Shown piece after piece: positions 52,549 to 60,518 of a stretch of 64,000 nucleotides of DNA. Numbering within the stretch: position 1 is the stretch's first letter; the number at the start of each line of letters is the position of its first letter. The position numbers were made by a program, and so were the translations under genes. Source of the DNA: Niabella aurantiaca DSM 17617 (GTDB taxonomy: Bacteria > Bacteroidota > Bacteroidia > Chitinophagales > Chitinophagaceae); contig NZ_KB893644.1 of assembly GCF_000374125.1 (NCBI RefSeq), positions 186,001-250,000 of the forward strand, written 5' to 3'. The notes under the pieces are model-generated. The model did no database searches. It was not told the origin of the DNA and saw nothing but the letters and a program-made list of their open reading frames with translations.

Positions 52549-52780
52549 TCATCCGGTTCAGTATTTGAAAATTTGTGAATGTGGAAATGTGGGAATGAGC
52601 ATTCGGCCTCAAACCGGGACCGGATTTGGGATTTTCGATCCTCAGCGTTAAATGCCCCCTGGTCTTTCCGTCACCCGGAACAAGCTTAGAACTATCAGAT
52701 TTGAGGATTTGAAAATGTGCAAATGAGCATCCGTATCATTAAACTTCAAACCTTAAACCGATAACCTGTAACTTAGCAAG
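52549..52780. repeat. repeat-rich gap between nuoN and the MacB-like permease
   Basis: Two imperfect copies of one pattern occur: 52562-52605 (TTTGAAAATTTGTGAATGTGG and on to ATGAGCATTCGG) and about 52699-52736 (TTTGAGGATTTGAAAATGTG to ATGAGCATCCGT). The second runs into five heptads at 52741-52775: AAACTTC, AAACCTT, AAACCGA, TAACCTG, TAACTTA. The GTG start follows 5 bases later. No gene is visible. Confidence 0.65.
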
Positions 52781-54058
52781 GTGAAATTTAAAGACACTTT
52801 ACTGCTTGCATTCCGCACCGTAAAAAGCAATAAGTTGCGCACCGGGCTTACGGTTACCATCATTGCTTTTGGCATTATGGCGCTGGTAGGGATCATTACA
52901 GCCATCAAGGCAATGAACCAAAAATTCTCCGAAAGCTTTTCTTCGATGGGCGCCAATGGCTTTACCATACGATTCAAGGAGCGCAATATGAATATGGGCG
53001 GCCGGGGAGGCGATCTGGCCGTTTCCAAGAAGGGGAAAAAAGAAAAACAGTCCAATCTGAACAAGGTCATTACCCGGGAGCAGGCCGAGTATTTTATCAA
53101 TCATTATCATTTTCCCGGGGTCGTGTCGGGCATTTCCGTATTTGGCGGAAGAAGCAATATCCTGTCTTTTAGTGATAAGAAAACCAGCCCCAATGTGGTG
53201 CTCCTCGGGGGTGACGAAAATTACCTGAGCCTGAATTCCTACAAGATTTTATACGGCCGGAACTTTACAGCCGGAGAGATCCGGGGCGGTCAGAACCTGT
53301 GCATCCTGGGACTGGATGTTGCCCGGAGCTTTTTTGGCGAGGCGATGGACGGCGGGATAAATACGACCATACGTATCAACAACCTGCCTTACCGGGTATT
53401 GGGGATCCTGGAGGGGAAAGGCGCCACATTCGGTTTCAGCCGGGATAATATGGTCATAACCGGGTACCAGAACTGGGCCCGGAATTTTGGCAGCCCCAAT
53501 GTTTCTTACGTGATTGCGGTAAAAGTGGCCGATCTGAAGCAACTGGACGCAGCAATGGGCGAAGCTGAAAGTTTTTTCCGATCGGTCAGAAGAAACGGCA
53601 TTACCGAAGCCAGCAATTTTGCGTTGGACCGGAGCGACAGCGCCGTGCAAACGGCAATGAATGTGCTGCGCTATATCCGGTGGGCCGCTATCGTTATTGG
53701 CGTCATCACGCTGCTGGGGGCCGCCATCGGGCTGATGAATATTATGCTGGTTTCTGTATCGGAACGCACCAAGGAAGTGGGGCTGGTAAAGGCATTGGGA
53801 GGAAAGCGACGGTCGGTCAAGATCCAGTTTTTACTGGAAGCGATCATTATCAGCATCCTCGGTGCCCTGTTGGGGATCCTCCTGGGAGTCATCGTCGGAA
53901 ACCTGTTCTCGCTGGTGCTGCATACCGGGTTTGTGGTTCCCTGGGATTGGGTGGTATATGGAATTGTCATTTGCACAATTGTTGGTCTCGGAGCAGGCAT
54001 TTACCCGGCGGTAAAAGCGGGAAGATTGAATCCTATAGAAGCATTGCGCTATGAATAA
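52781..54058 (+). CDS. MacB-like ABC transporter permease without ATPase partner
   Basis: The 425-residue protein has the MacB/FtsX layout: N-terminal membrane helix (TGLTVTIIAFGIMALVGIITAI), a large periplasmic MacB_PCD domain (about 45-280), then three helices in the C-terminal FtsX part (including AAIVIGVITLLGAAIGLMNIMLVSVSERTKEVGLVKALGGKR, the coupling-helix region). Start is GTG, following a 7-base repeat. The usual ATP-binding gene is not adjacent, so its partner must be elsewhere. Possible roles are lipoprotein or peptide export. Confidence 0.85.
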   Translation: MKFKDTLLLAFRTVKSNKLRTGLTVTIIAFGIMALVGIITAIKAMNQKFSESFSSMGANGFTIRFKERNMNMGGRGGDLAVSKKGKKEKQSNLNKVITREQAEYFINHYHFPGVVSGISVFGGRSNILSFSDKKTSPNVVLLGGDENYLSLNSYKILYGRNFTAGEIRGGQNLCILGLDVARSFFGEAMDGGINTTIRINNLPYRVLGILEGKGATFGFSRDNMVITGYQNWARNFGSPNVSYVIAVKVADLKQLDAAMGEAESFFRSVRRNGITEASNFALDRSDSAVQTAMNVLRYIRWAAIVIGVITLLGAAIGLMNIMLVSVSERTKEVGLVKALGGKRRSVKIQFLLEAIIISILGALLGILLGVIVGNLFSLVLHTGFVVPWDWVVYGIVICTIVGLGAGIYPAVKAGRLNPIEALRYE

Positions 54059-54205
54059 AAAACGCAATGCTGGAGCTGTTTTATTGAATACAATAAAATC
54101 AAAAACGATTTTAAATAAAATTATCGTAACATTTTTTTGTTTTTTTTGATTAATTATAAAAAAAGATTAACTTCAATCGGTTAAAAAAAAATAATGACGA
54201 AAAAT

Positions 54206-54235
54206 TTTGTTGTTTGATTTTTTTTGTTAGAATTG
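54206..54235 (+). promoter_or_regulatory. Bacteroidota-type promoter of the exbB-tonB operon
   Basis: TTTG (54206-54209), an 18-base spacer and TAGAATTG (54228-54235; one mismatch to TAnnTTTG) stand 51 bases before the exbB ATG in a very A+T rich 228-base gap. Confidence 0.5.
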
Positions 54236-54286
54236 TAGACTCAAATAAACTTGTTCAATATTTAAAAAACTAAAAAAACTAAGATC

Positions 54287-55141
54287 ATGGCTGAGACAAA
54301 TCAAGCGAAGCCCGTAACGGCTACTACTTCTGTTCAACCTAAAAAAAGCAGTAATTTGATTTCGTGGGTGGCGCCCATTTTGTGTATTGTTGCTGGGTAT
54401 TGTATATGGCGCTTTGTGATTGGCGCGGATTCTGGGTTTGACCAGCCTGACAAAGCAGGAGGCTTCTGGCCGGAGCACAAAGGTCCCCACGGTGCCTTCC
54501 ACCGGATTTATGAAGGAGGGATCATCGTACCGTTGCTGATCGGTATGCTGTTAATGGTAGTTGTGTTTGCAATTGAAAGGTTCCTGACCATTGCCAAAGC
54601 ACTGGGTAAAGGAAACATCAGCAATTTTATCCGTAAAGTACAGTACCACCTGGCTAATAAAAATGTAGATGCTGCATTGGCTGAGTGCGACAAGCAAAAA
54701 GGTTCTGTTGGTAATGTTATGAAAGCAGGTCTGCGTCGTTACAAAGAAATGATCGGCGAAACCGGTTTGGAAACCGAGCAAAAAATTGCGGCTATTCAGA
54801 AAGAAGTTGAAGAAGCAACTGCTTTGGAATTGCCCATGTTGCAAAAGAACCTGGTATTCTTATCCACCATTGTATCCACCGGTACGTTGATCGCGTTATT
54901 GGGTACGGTAATGGGTATGATCAAATCATTCTCGGCTTTAGGTGACAGCGGTGGCGGTAATGCTGCTGAACTGGCGGTAGGTATCTCTGAGGCCTTGTAT
55001 AATACCGCATTAGGTATCGGTACTTCAGCCCTGGCCCTGATCATTTATAACATGCTTACAACTCGTATTGACAGCATTACATATGGTATTGACGAATCTG
55101 GTTTTACCCTGACCCAATCCTTTGCTTCTTTATATAAATAG
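54287..55141 (+). CDS. exbB: MotA/TolQ/ExbB proton channel protein
   Basis: The 284-residue protein forms the proton channel that powers TonB. It has a membrane segment near residues 25-45 and two or three more (GGIIVPLLIGMLLMVVVFAIER; NLVFLSTIVSTGTLIALLGTVMGMIKSF; ALYNTALGIGTSALALIIYNML), typical of the family, with the cytoplasmic helical bundle between. It heads the operon exbB-exbD-exbD-tonB with its own promoter; exbD1 is 65 bases downstream. Confidence 0.92.
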   Translation: MAETNQAKPVTATTSVQPKKSSNLISWVAPILCIVAGYCIWRFVIGADSGFDQPDKAGGFWPEHKGPHGAFHRIYEGGIIVPLLIGMLLMVVVFAIERFLTIAKALGKGNISNFIRKVQYHLANKNVDAALAECDKQKGSVGNVMKAGLRRYKEMIGETGLETEQKIAAIQKEVEEATALELPMLQKNLVFLSTIVSTGTLIALLGTVMGMIKSFSALGDSGGGNAAELAVGISEALYNTALGIGTSALALIIYNMLTTRIDSITYGIDESGFTLTQSFASLYK

Positions 55142-55206
55142 TATAAGAAGCAAGATTTTTATGGAATAAAACAGATTTTTCGTCTTATATCAAAATCAAG
55201 TCAATA

Positions 55207-55860
55207 ATGGCAAAAGCAAAAATACAAAAGAAGCCGACGGATACGGATATGACGCCCTTTGTGGATGTGGCGTTCCTGATCCTCTCCTTCTTTATCATGG
55301 CTACAAAATTCAAACCGTCTGAGCCGGTACCCATCGATACGCCGAATTCTGTTTCGTCTCAGATAATGCCTGATAACAATGCGGTTATGATGAGTATTGA
55401 TAAGGATAACAAGGTCTATTTTTCTGTGATGTCCAAGTCTGATGTCCAAAAAGGCAAGGAGATCATCAAGGAGGCAGCCAAAAGGTCCGGGATCACGCTT
55501 ACGGATGCTGACCTGAGCCAGTACCAGGATGGAGAAATGATCGGGATGCCTTTTAATAAAATAAAAGGATTCATGGCGCTCTCCCCGGCCGAGCGGGCAA
55601 AAGTGGCACAGGATGGTATTCCGGTAAAAGATTCAGCTACCAGTGAGCTGGTAAACTGGATCGGCGCTGCTAAATATGTTTTCGCCGGCGAGCAGCTGAA
55701 GTACCTGGTTAAAGGGGATAACACCTCAAAATATCCAACCTTCGGTGCTGTTATCGATGCCATGAAACGTAATGATGAGCAGAAGTACAACCTGGTAACC
55801 ATGCCTCAGGACGCACCCGCAGGAACCGATCTGTACAAGGAGCGGCTGCAGGCAAAATAA
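55207..55860 (+). CDS. exbD: biopolymer transport protein ExbD/TolR, copy 1
   Basis: The 217-residue protein has a short N-terminus, one membrane helix (VDVAFLILSFFIMATKF, with the critical Asp in TPFVDVAFL) and a periplasmic domain that is longer than usual (about 175 residues). The membrane Asp is the proton site of ExbD/TolR. Two exbD genes follow exbB in this operon, as in many Bacteroidota. A second exbD starts 39 bases later. Confidence 0.9.
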   Translation: MAKAKIQKKPTDTDMTPFVDVAFLILSFFIMATKFKPSEPVPIDTPNSVSSQIMPDNNAVMMSIDKDNKVYFSVMSKSDVQKGKEIIKEAAKRSGITLTDADLSQYQDGEMIGMPFNKIKGFMALSPAERAKVAQDGIPVKDSATSELVNWIGAAKYVFAGEQLKYLVKGDNTSKYPTFGAVIDAMKRNDEQKYNLVTMPQDAPAGTDLYKERLQAK

Positions 55861-55899
55861 AATTCAATCACTTACTATAACCAGTAAAAAGAAAAAAAT

Positions 55900-56532
55900 A
55901 TGGCAAGTTTAGATACTGGCGGCGATGACGGGCATAAGAAAGGCCCCGGGGTCAAGAAGGCCAAGAAACTGAACACCCGGGTGGATATGACGCCAATGGT
56001 GGACCTGGGATTCCTGCTGATCACCTTCTTTATTTTTACGGCAACAATGAGCAATCCAACCACAATGGATCTGAACATGCCGAAAGATACCGATAAGAAG
56101 GATGAAGAAACGAAGATCAAAGAATCCGGTTCTTTGTCGGTGATCCTGGCTAAGGACGACAAGGTGTTCTATTATGAAGGTGATCTGGATCCTACCGGAT
56201 CAAATTTTAAGAGCGCAACATATAAGGACATCCGGGCAGAGATCATCCGTAAAAAAAGAGAGGTGGTTTCCCGCTATGTGACCGACCCGGCTTGTGAAAA
56301 TGAAGCCCGGGCAAAAGGAAAATCCATTGATGATTGTAAGCAGAAAGACTTTTTTGTGGTGATCAAACCCACGGAAGATGCTACCTATAAAAACGTAGTG
56401 GACATGCTGGATGAAATGACCATCAATAAAGTTTCACGCTATGCATTGGTAAAGCCTTTTGATTCGGAGTTGGACGCGGTTCGTTTGTCTGGTGGCGCTG
56501 CTGCTGCCCCGGCAGAAACCCCGGCCAAATAA
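55900..56532 (+). CDS. exbD: biopolymer transport protein ExbD/TolR, copy 2
   Basis: The 210-residue paralogue has the same layout: RVDMTPMVDLGFLLITFFIFTATM, with the key Asp in MVDLGF, followed by a periplasmic domain. It starts 39 bases after copy 1. The presence of two ExbD with one ExbB suggests a mixed dimer; which partner binds TonB cannot be seen. Confidence 0.9.
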   Translation: MASLDTGGDDGHKKGPGVKKAKKLNTRVDMTPMVDLGFLLITFFIFTATMSNPTTMDLNMPKDTDKKDEETKIKESGSLSVILAKDDKVFYYEGDLDPTGSNFKSATYKDIRAEIIRKKREVVSRYVTDPACENEARAKGKSIDDCKQKDFFVVIKPTEDATYKNVVDMLDEMTINKVSRYALVKPFDSELDAVRLSGGAAAAPAETPAK

Positions 56533-56588
56533 AAGTTCTGTATGGAATTTTTAGAAAAATGCATCACATTAAAAAACGTAATTAGATA

Positions 56589-57419
56589 ATGGAAGCCAAT
56601 AAAATTTTATCCTCTGATCTCCTGGATATCGTGTTTGAAGGGCGGAACAAAGAGTACGGAGCCTATGAGCTTCGCCGCACTTATAACAAACGGGTCTGGA
56701 AAGCACTGGGTATCACGGTAATAGCCGCTGTGGTTATTGCTGGCCTGGTGGTTCTGAAAAGCCAGATGAAATCCACGGTTCAGGAGAAAGTAAAAATGGA
56801 GGAAGTTACCATTCAGGAAATTAAACCGGAGGAGAAAAAGGACGAGCCACCACCGCCACCGCCGCCGCCTCCTCCCAAACAGGAACCACCTCCCAAAATT
56901 GAAACCAAAGCGTTTACACCTCCCAAGATCGTAAAAGATGAGGAAGTAAAAGAACCACCTCCCGTACAGGAAGAGTTAAAGGAAACCAAGATCGGTACCA
57001 TTAACCAGGAGGGTGTTAAAGACGTTGGAATCGTTGTGCCGCCGGCTGGTGTTGATGGTGGTAAAGGGATTGTGGAAACAAAGCCCGTAGAAAAAGAGCC
57101 GGAGATCTTTACCAAAGTAGAACAGGATGCCAAATACCCGGGCGACTGGGCGCGGTACCTGACCACCAACCTCAGAGGTGAAGTACCGGTTGAGAACGGC
57201 GCATCACCCGGTAACTACCAGGTAGTTGTTCAGTTTGTGGTAGACGTACAGGGAAATGTGAGCGACGTGAAAGTGATCAAAGACCCCGGGTTTGGAATGG
57301 GTTCAGAGGCAATACGTGTAATCAAAAGATCCGGTAAGTGGAAGCCTGCTATCCAGAACGGACGGGAAGTAAAAGCCTACCGGAAGCAGCCGATCACCTT
57401 CCAGGTTACAGACGGTTGA
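56589..57419 (+). CDS. tonB: TonB-family energy transducer
   Basis: The 276-residue protein has one membrane helix (about residues 38-57, ALGITVIAAVVIAGLVVL), a Pro-rich spacer (nine consecutive Pro near residue 87 and further PP pairs to about 127) and a C-terminal TonB domain (about 185-276, with GNYQVVVQFVVDVQGNVSDVKV and SGKWKPAIQNGREVKAYRKQPITFQV). TonB carries energy to outer-membrane receptors. It ends the operon, before a good terminator. Confidence 0.93.
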   Translation: MEANKILSSDLLDIVFEGRNKEYGAYELRRTYNKRVWKALGITVIAAVVIAGLVVLKSQMKSTVQEKVKMEEVTIQEIKPEEKKDEPPPPPPPPPPKQEPPPKIETKAFTPPKIVKDEEVKEPPPVQEELKETKIGTINQEGVKDVGIVVPPAGVDGGKGIVETKPVEKEPEIFTKVEQDAKYPGDWARYLTTNLRGEVPVENGASPGNYQVVVQFVVDVQGNVSDVKVIKDPGFGMGSEAIRVIKRSGKWKPAIQNGREVKAYRKQPITFQVTDG

Positions 57420-57446
57420 TAGGTTATCCGAATATATTCAGTTTAG

Positions 57447-57476
57447 ATCCCCATTTGAAAAAATGGGGATTTTTTA
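57447..57476 (+). terminator. intrinsic terminator after tonB
   Basis: ATCCCCATTT (57447-57456) and AAATGGGGAT (57461-57470) form a perfect 10-base stem with a GAAA loop, followed by a T-run. It ends the exb-ton operon. Confidence 0.85.
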
Positions 57477-57551
57477 ATGGTATAATTGTTGAGGTATTTT
57501 TTTAATATTTTTTCTAACAGTTCTTCATTGTTCATTTTAAAAACAAACAGG

Positions 57552-58376
57552 ATGGCAAAAGGAAAAAAAGCAGCCGCAAAAAAGGCAGACTCTAAAAAGA
57601 AGGGCAATGCATCTCCAAAGAAAGCGGATAAAAAAGCAAAAAAAGAGGCTGCCCGCGAACTGAAGCAGCAGAGCAAAGCACAAAAAAAGATCCTGAAAAA
57701 GGAAAAAAAGGCCGCAAGAAAAGTAGTGGGATCCGTGCCATTGCCCACCGTAAAAAAAGCAGCTGCCGGTTCTAAAGCCCCCGGCAAAACGGCGGCACCT
57801 AAAAAAAATGCCATTTCGAAAATTGCCACACAAAAAACAGCTGCTAAAAAAGTAATTGCCAAAAAACCGGCGGTGAAGAAAGCGGCTACCAAAAGGGCGG
57901 TTACGGTAAAGAAAACGGCTGTAAAAAAATCAGTGGCAGCAAAGACGGCCGCTCCTGTGAAACAAACTATAAAAAAACCAACAAAAACAACGACAGTTAA
58001 GTCGGCTAAAAAGACCCTGGCGAAAAAGCAGCCCAAACAGCCGGCGGTTTCCGTACCGGCAGTAGTGGAAAATAGCGGGAAGGACATTACGGATGTAAAA
58101 ATGCCCGGTTTGAATGAACCGATCATTGCAGCGCCTGTTATGGAACCCTCAGAATTGAGCGAAGTGGCAAACATCGATAGCGGTGTTGATCAGAACCCTT
58201 CCGGAGACGGAGCACCGGTGGCGGATCGTGCAGAAGAACTGCGTCATGATCCCGTTCCGGATGTATTTAAGGAAAAACCACACGACCCGCTTCACGACCC
58301 GCACGACCCCATTCCGGGAAAAGGTGTGAATACGCCCTTGCCGAAGAAACCATTAGGAGGTGCCCGGAAAAAATAA
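57552..58376 (+). CDS. Lys/Ala-rich histone-H1-like protein
   Basis: From the ATG at 57552 the 274-residue protein is extremely rich in Lys and Ala for its first about 170 residues (KKAAAKK, KKADKKAKKEAAREL, VAKKPAVKKAATKRAV-like runs), like bacterial histone-H1 homologues or AlgP. The C-terminal about 100 residues are different: acidic, with repeated DPxHDP elements (HDPVPD, KPHDPLHDPHDPIPG). The basic part could bind DNA or RNA. The open frame begins 22 codons earlier without a better start. It follows the tonB terminator and so has its own transcript. Confidence 0.75.
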   Translation: MAKGKKAAAKKADSKKKGNASPKKADKKAKKEAARELKQQSKAQKKILKKEKKAARKVVGSVPLPTVKKAAAGSKAPGKTAAPKKNAISKIATQKTAAKKVIAKKPAVKKAATKRAVTVKKTAVKKSVAAKTAAPVKQTIKKPTKTTTVKSAKKTLAKKQPKQPAVSVPAVVENSGKDITDVKMPGLNEPIIAAPVMEPSELSEVANIDSGVDQNPSGDGAPVADRAEELRHDPVPDVFKEKPHDPLHDPHDPIPGKGVNTPLPKKPLGGARKK

Positions 58377-58721
58377 GTAAACATGAGTGCATCAAAGCGG
58401 CTTTATCAAATGCCGGTTTATTGTATATTGTCGTTCTGAACTTTCGATCGGACAGGTGTTTCAGAATCTATTGATAACCAATCGTGCCTTTATAATGGGC
58501 CAGTATTCATTTTATTGAAGTGTGTATCATCTTAAATGATTTGTGAAGACATAAACCATGGCCCCGCGCCACGGTCAGCGTCCTCACTGACCGGAGAATA
58601 AGTTTATAAAGATAATTTTGATACCGGTTCATTATTTGATGCTGAAACAGTCCCGGTTGCTATCGGGACAGCAAGGCAGTATAGGCTTTTGCTATAACCC
58701 CTTTACATTTAAGAACAGACA
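58377..58721. other. 345-base gap before the epimerase gene
   Basis: No gene is visible. It holds a hairpin CGGTCAG / CTGACCG (58572-58578 and 58587-58593) and the palindrome GTCCCGGTTGCTATCGGGAC (58650-58669), related to the one before nuoM. No T-run follows either, so neither is a clear terminator. Confidence 0.5.
58650..58669. repeat. CCCG-N-CGGG palindrome
   Basis: GTCCCG and CGGGAC flank an 8-base loop. The sequence is a variant of the hairpin at 49635-49650: both have CCCG, then GCTATCGGG. This suggests a dispersed palindromic repeat. Confidence 0.5.
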
Positions 58722-59648
58722 ATGATAGCAATTGTGACCGGGGGAACCGGGATGATCGGGAAAGCAGTTGTGAGCAGATTGCTGGAAAGCGGCTACCAGG
58801 TAGTGATCTTTACCCGCAAAAAGCAATTGCATGGCCGCGTTCAGGGAGCGTTGTCCTATCGCTACTGGAACGTGGAGACCGGGGAAATTGACCGGAACGC
58901 TGTGCTTACGGCCGATTATATCATTCACCTGGCCGGTGCCGGTGTAATGGAACGCCCGTGGTCTGCCACCTACAAAAAAGTGATCGTCGACAGCCGGGTA
59001 CAAAGCGGGTTACTGCTTTCTGACACGTTGCTGAGCGGCGTTAACCGGTTGAAGGCCCTGGTCAGTGCCTCGGCTATTGGTTGGTATGGCCCCGATCCTG
59101 AGATCCCAAACCCGGCTCCCTTTACAGAAGACCGGCCCGCAGCACCGGGTTTCCTGGGACATTGCTGTATGCAATGGGAGCAGAGCACCGCATCATTAGA
59201 GCGCCGGGGGATAAGGGTTGCTTATCTGAGAACGGGCGTTGTACTGGCTCCCGGAGGAGGGGCTCTGTCAATGATCCTGCAACCGCTAAAATGGCGGATC
59301 GCAGCAGTGCCCGGTAATGGCCGGCAGGTGATCAGCTGGATCCATATACACGACCTGGTCAGCCTGTATCTGGCTGCATTGGAAGAAGAAAGCTACCGGG
59401 GTGCCTGCAATGCGGCAGCGCCCGCTCCGGTTTCGAATGCCACGCTGGTACGGTCATTGGCGGAGCATCGGTATGGCAATGCCTTTATCTCCATCCCCAT
59501 TCCCGCCGCGCTGCTCCGGTTGGTATTGGGCGAACGGGCAGCCGAAGTGTTGGGAAGCACTACCGTCAGTGCCCGGAAAGTGCAGGTTAAGGGGTTTGTG
59601 TTTCAATATCCTGATATCGGTTCGGCAATCCGGCAGCTTCTGAAGTGA
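58722..59648 (+). CDS. TIGR01777-family NAD-dependent epimerase/dehydratase
   Basis: The 308-residue protein is an atypical short-chain dehydrogenase. It has the Rossmann glycine motif GGTGMIG (7-13), HLAGAGVMERPWS, and a DUF1731-type C-terminus (from about residue 250, IPIPAALLRLVLGERAAEVLGS). E. coli YfcH is the best-known member; the reaction is unknown. It follows the gap and ends next to a minus-strand ABC permease gene, whose stop is adjacent. Identification of family is firm. Confidence 0.9.
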   Translation: MIAIVTGGTGMIGKAVVSRLLESGYQVVIFTRKKQLHGRVQGALSYRYWNVETGEIDRNAVLTADYIIHLAGAGVMERPWSATYKKVIVDSRVQSGLLLSDTLLSGVNRLKALVSASAIGWYGPDPEIPNPAPFTEDRPAAPGFLGHCCMQWEQSTASLERRGIRVAYLRTGVVLAPGGGALSMILQPLKWRIAAVPGNGRQVISWIHIHDLVSLYLAALEEESYRGACNAAAPAPVSNATLVRSLAEHRYGNAFISIPIPAALLRLVLGERAAEVLGSTTVSARKVQVKGFVFQYPDIGSAIRQLLK

Positions 59649-60467
59649 TCAGGTCCTCAGGTCAGTGCGCTGGTAATAGCGGACCATCCAATACATCATC
59701 AATGCGCCGTAGATCGCTGCTGTTATCAGCAGGGTGCCGTCTGAAACCGTTCGGGTTTCAACCATACCAGGTTTAAAGGGATTGGGGACCAGTGAGTCCG
59801 TACTTTCCAAAGGCAGAAAATAGCCCGCCTGGCTTTTCCGGAAGGTCAGCGCCAGCCACAGCAGGTTGTCAATAATAAAAACATATCCGAAATAAAGGAT
59901 GATCGCCAGGCCGGTACGCTTAATCAGCAGGGCGATCAAAAAAGCGATCACAAGGTACAGGGTTGCCATCACCGCATAGTAGCCTACATAGTGCATATTT
60001 TCAAAAATTGAAACGGAAGAGCGGTTCGGTGTGTACAACAGGCCGCAAACCAATCCGCAGAAAAAGACCATAAGGGTAGAGGTTGCTACGAAAAAGAGCA
60101 GCAGGGTTATCTTGGCTTTGATATAGTCCATCCGGCTCCAGCCATCAATAATGTTCTGCCGGTGTGTTTTGTATTGTACTTCGTTGGTGATCAGCATGAT
60201 GAACAACATCCCAATGATGATAAAGAACATTCCTCCAAACCAGGCAGCACCATGCCATACATTGGGAAAAATGAACGGGGAGCTGAACAGGCGCTTTAGC
60301 ATCGCGGCTTCGATGCTCTTGTCTTCAAACTGGCTAAACTGACGCATGAACCGGCTTGCGGTCATCAGGAAGGTAAATGGCAGAAACGTAAAAAAGGAAC
60401 CGAACAGGATCCAGAAAGTGCGGTAGTTTTTTATTTTCAGCCATTCGGTTTTAAAAAGTTGTAGCAT
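59649..60467 (-). CDS. ABC-2 type transporter permease
   Basis: The 272-residue protein begins MLQLFKTEWLKIKNYRTFWIL, the usual start of Bacteroidota ABC-2 permeases, and has about six membrane segments (for example FFIIIGMLFIMLITNEV, LLFFVATSTLMVFFCGLVCGLLY, LLITAAIYGALMMYWMVRYY). It follows the ATP-binding gene on the minus strand by 51 bases and is its obvious partner. The substrate is not known. Confidence 0.87.
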   Translation of the reverse strand: MLQLFKTEWLKIKNYRTFWILFGSFFTFLPFTFLMTASRFMRQFSQFEDKSIEAAMLKRLFSSPFIFPNVWHGAAWFGGMFFIIIGMLFIMLITNEVQYKTHRQNIIDGWSRMDYIKAKITLLLFFVATSTLMVFFCGLVCGLLYTPNRSSVSIFENMHYVGYYAVMATLYLVIAFLIALLIKRTGLAIILYFGYVFIIDNLLWLALTFRKSQAGYFLPLESTDSLVPNPFKPGMVETRTVSDGTLLITAAIYGALMMYWMVRYYQRTDLRT

Positions 60468-60518
60468 ATGGAAAAGAGTTATTGAGGAGATGCGGGTTAT
60501 TGATAAAATCAGGTCGGG

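Noticed and set aside
57443-58174. 243-codon minus-strand open frame rich in Phe and Ala
   Set aside because: It is the reverse of AAA/GCA-rich codons of the Lys/Ala-rich gene, so its hydrophobic look is an artefact.
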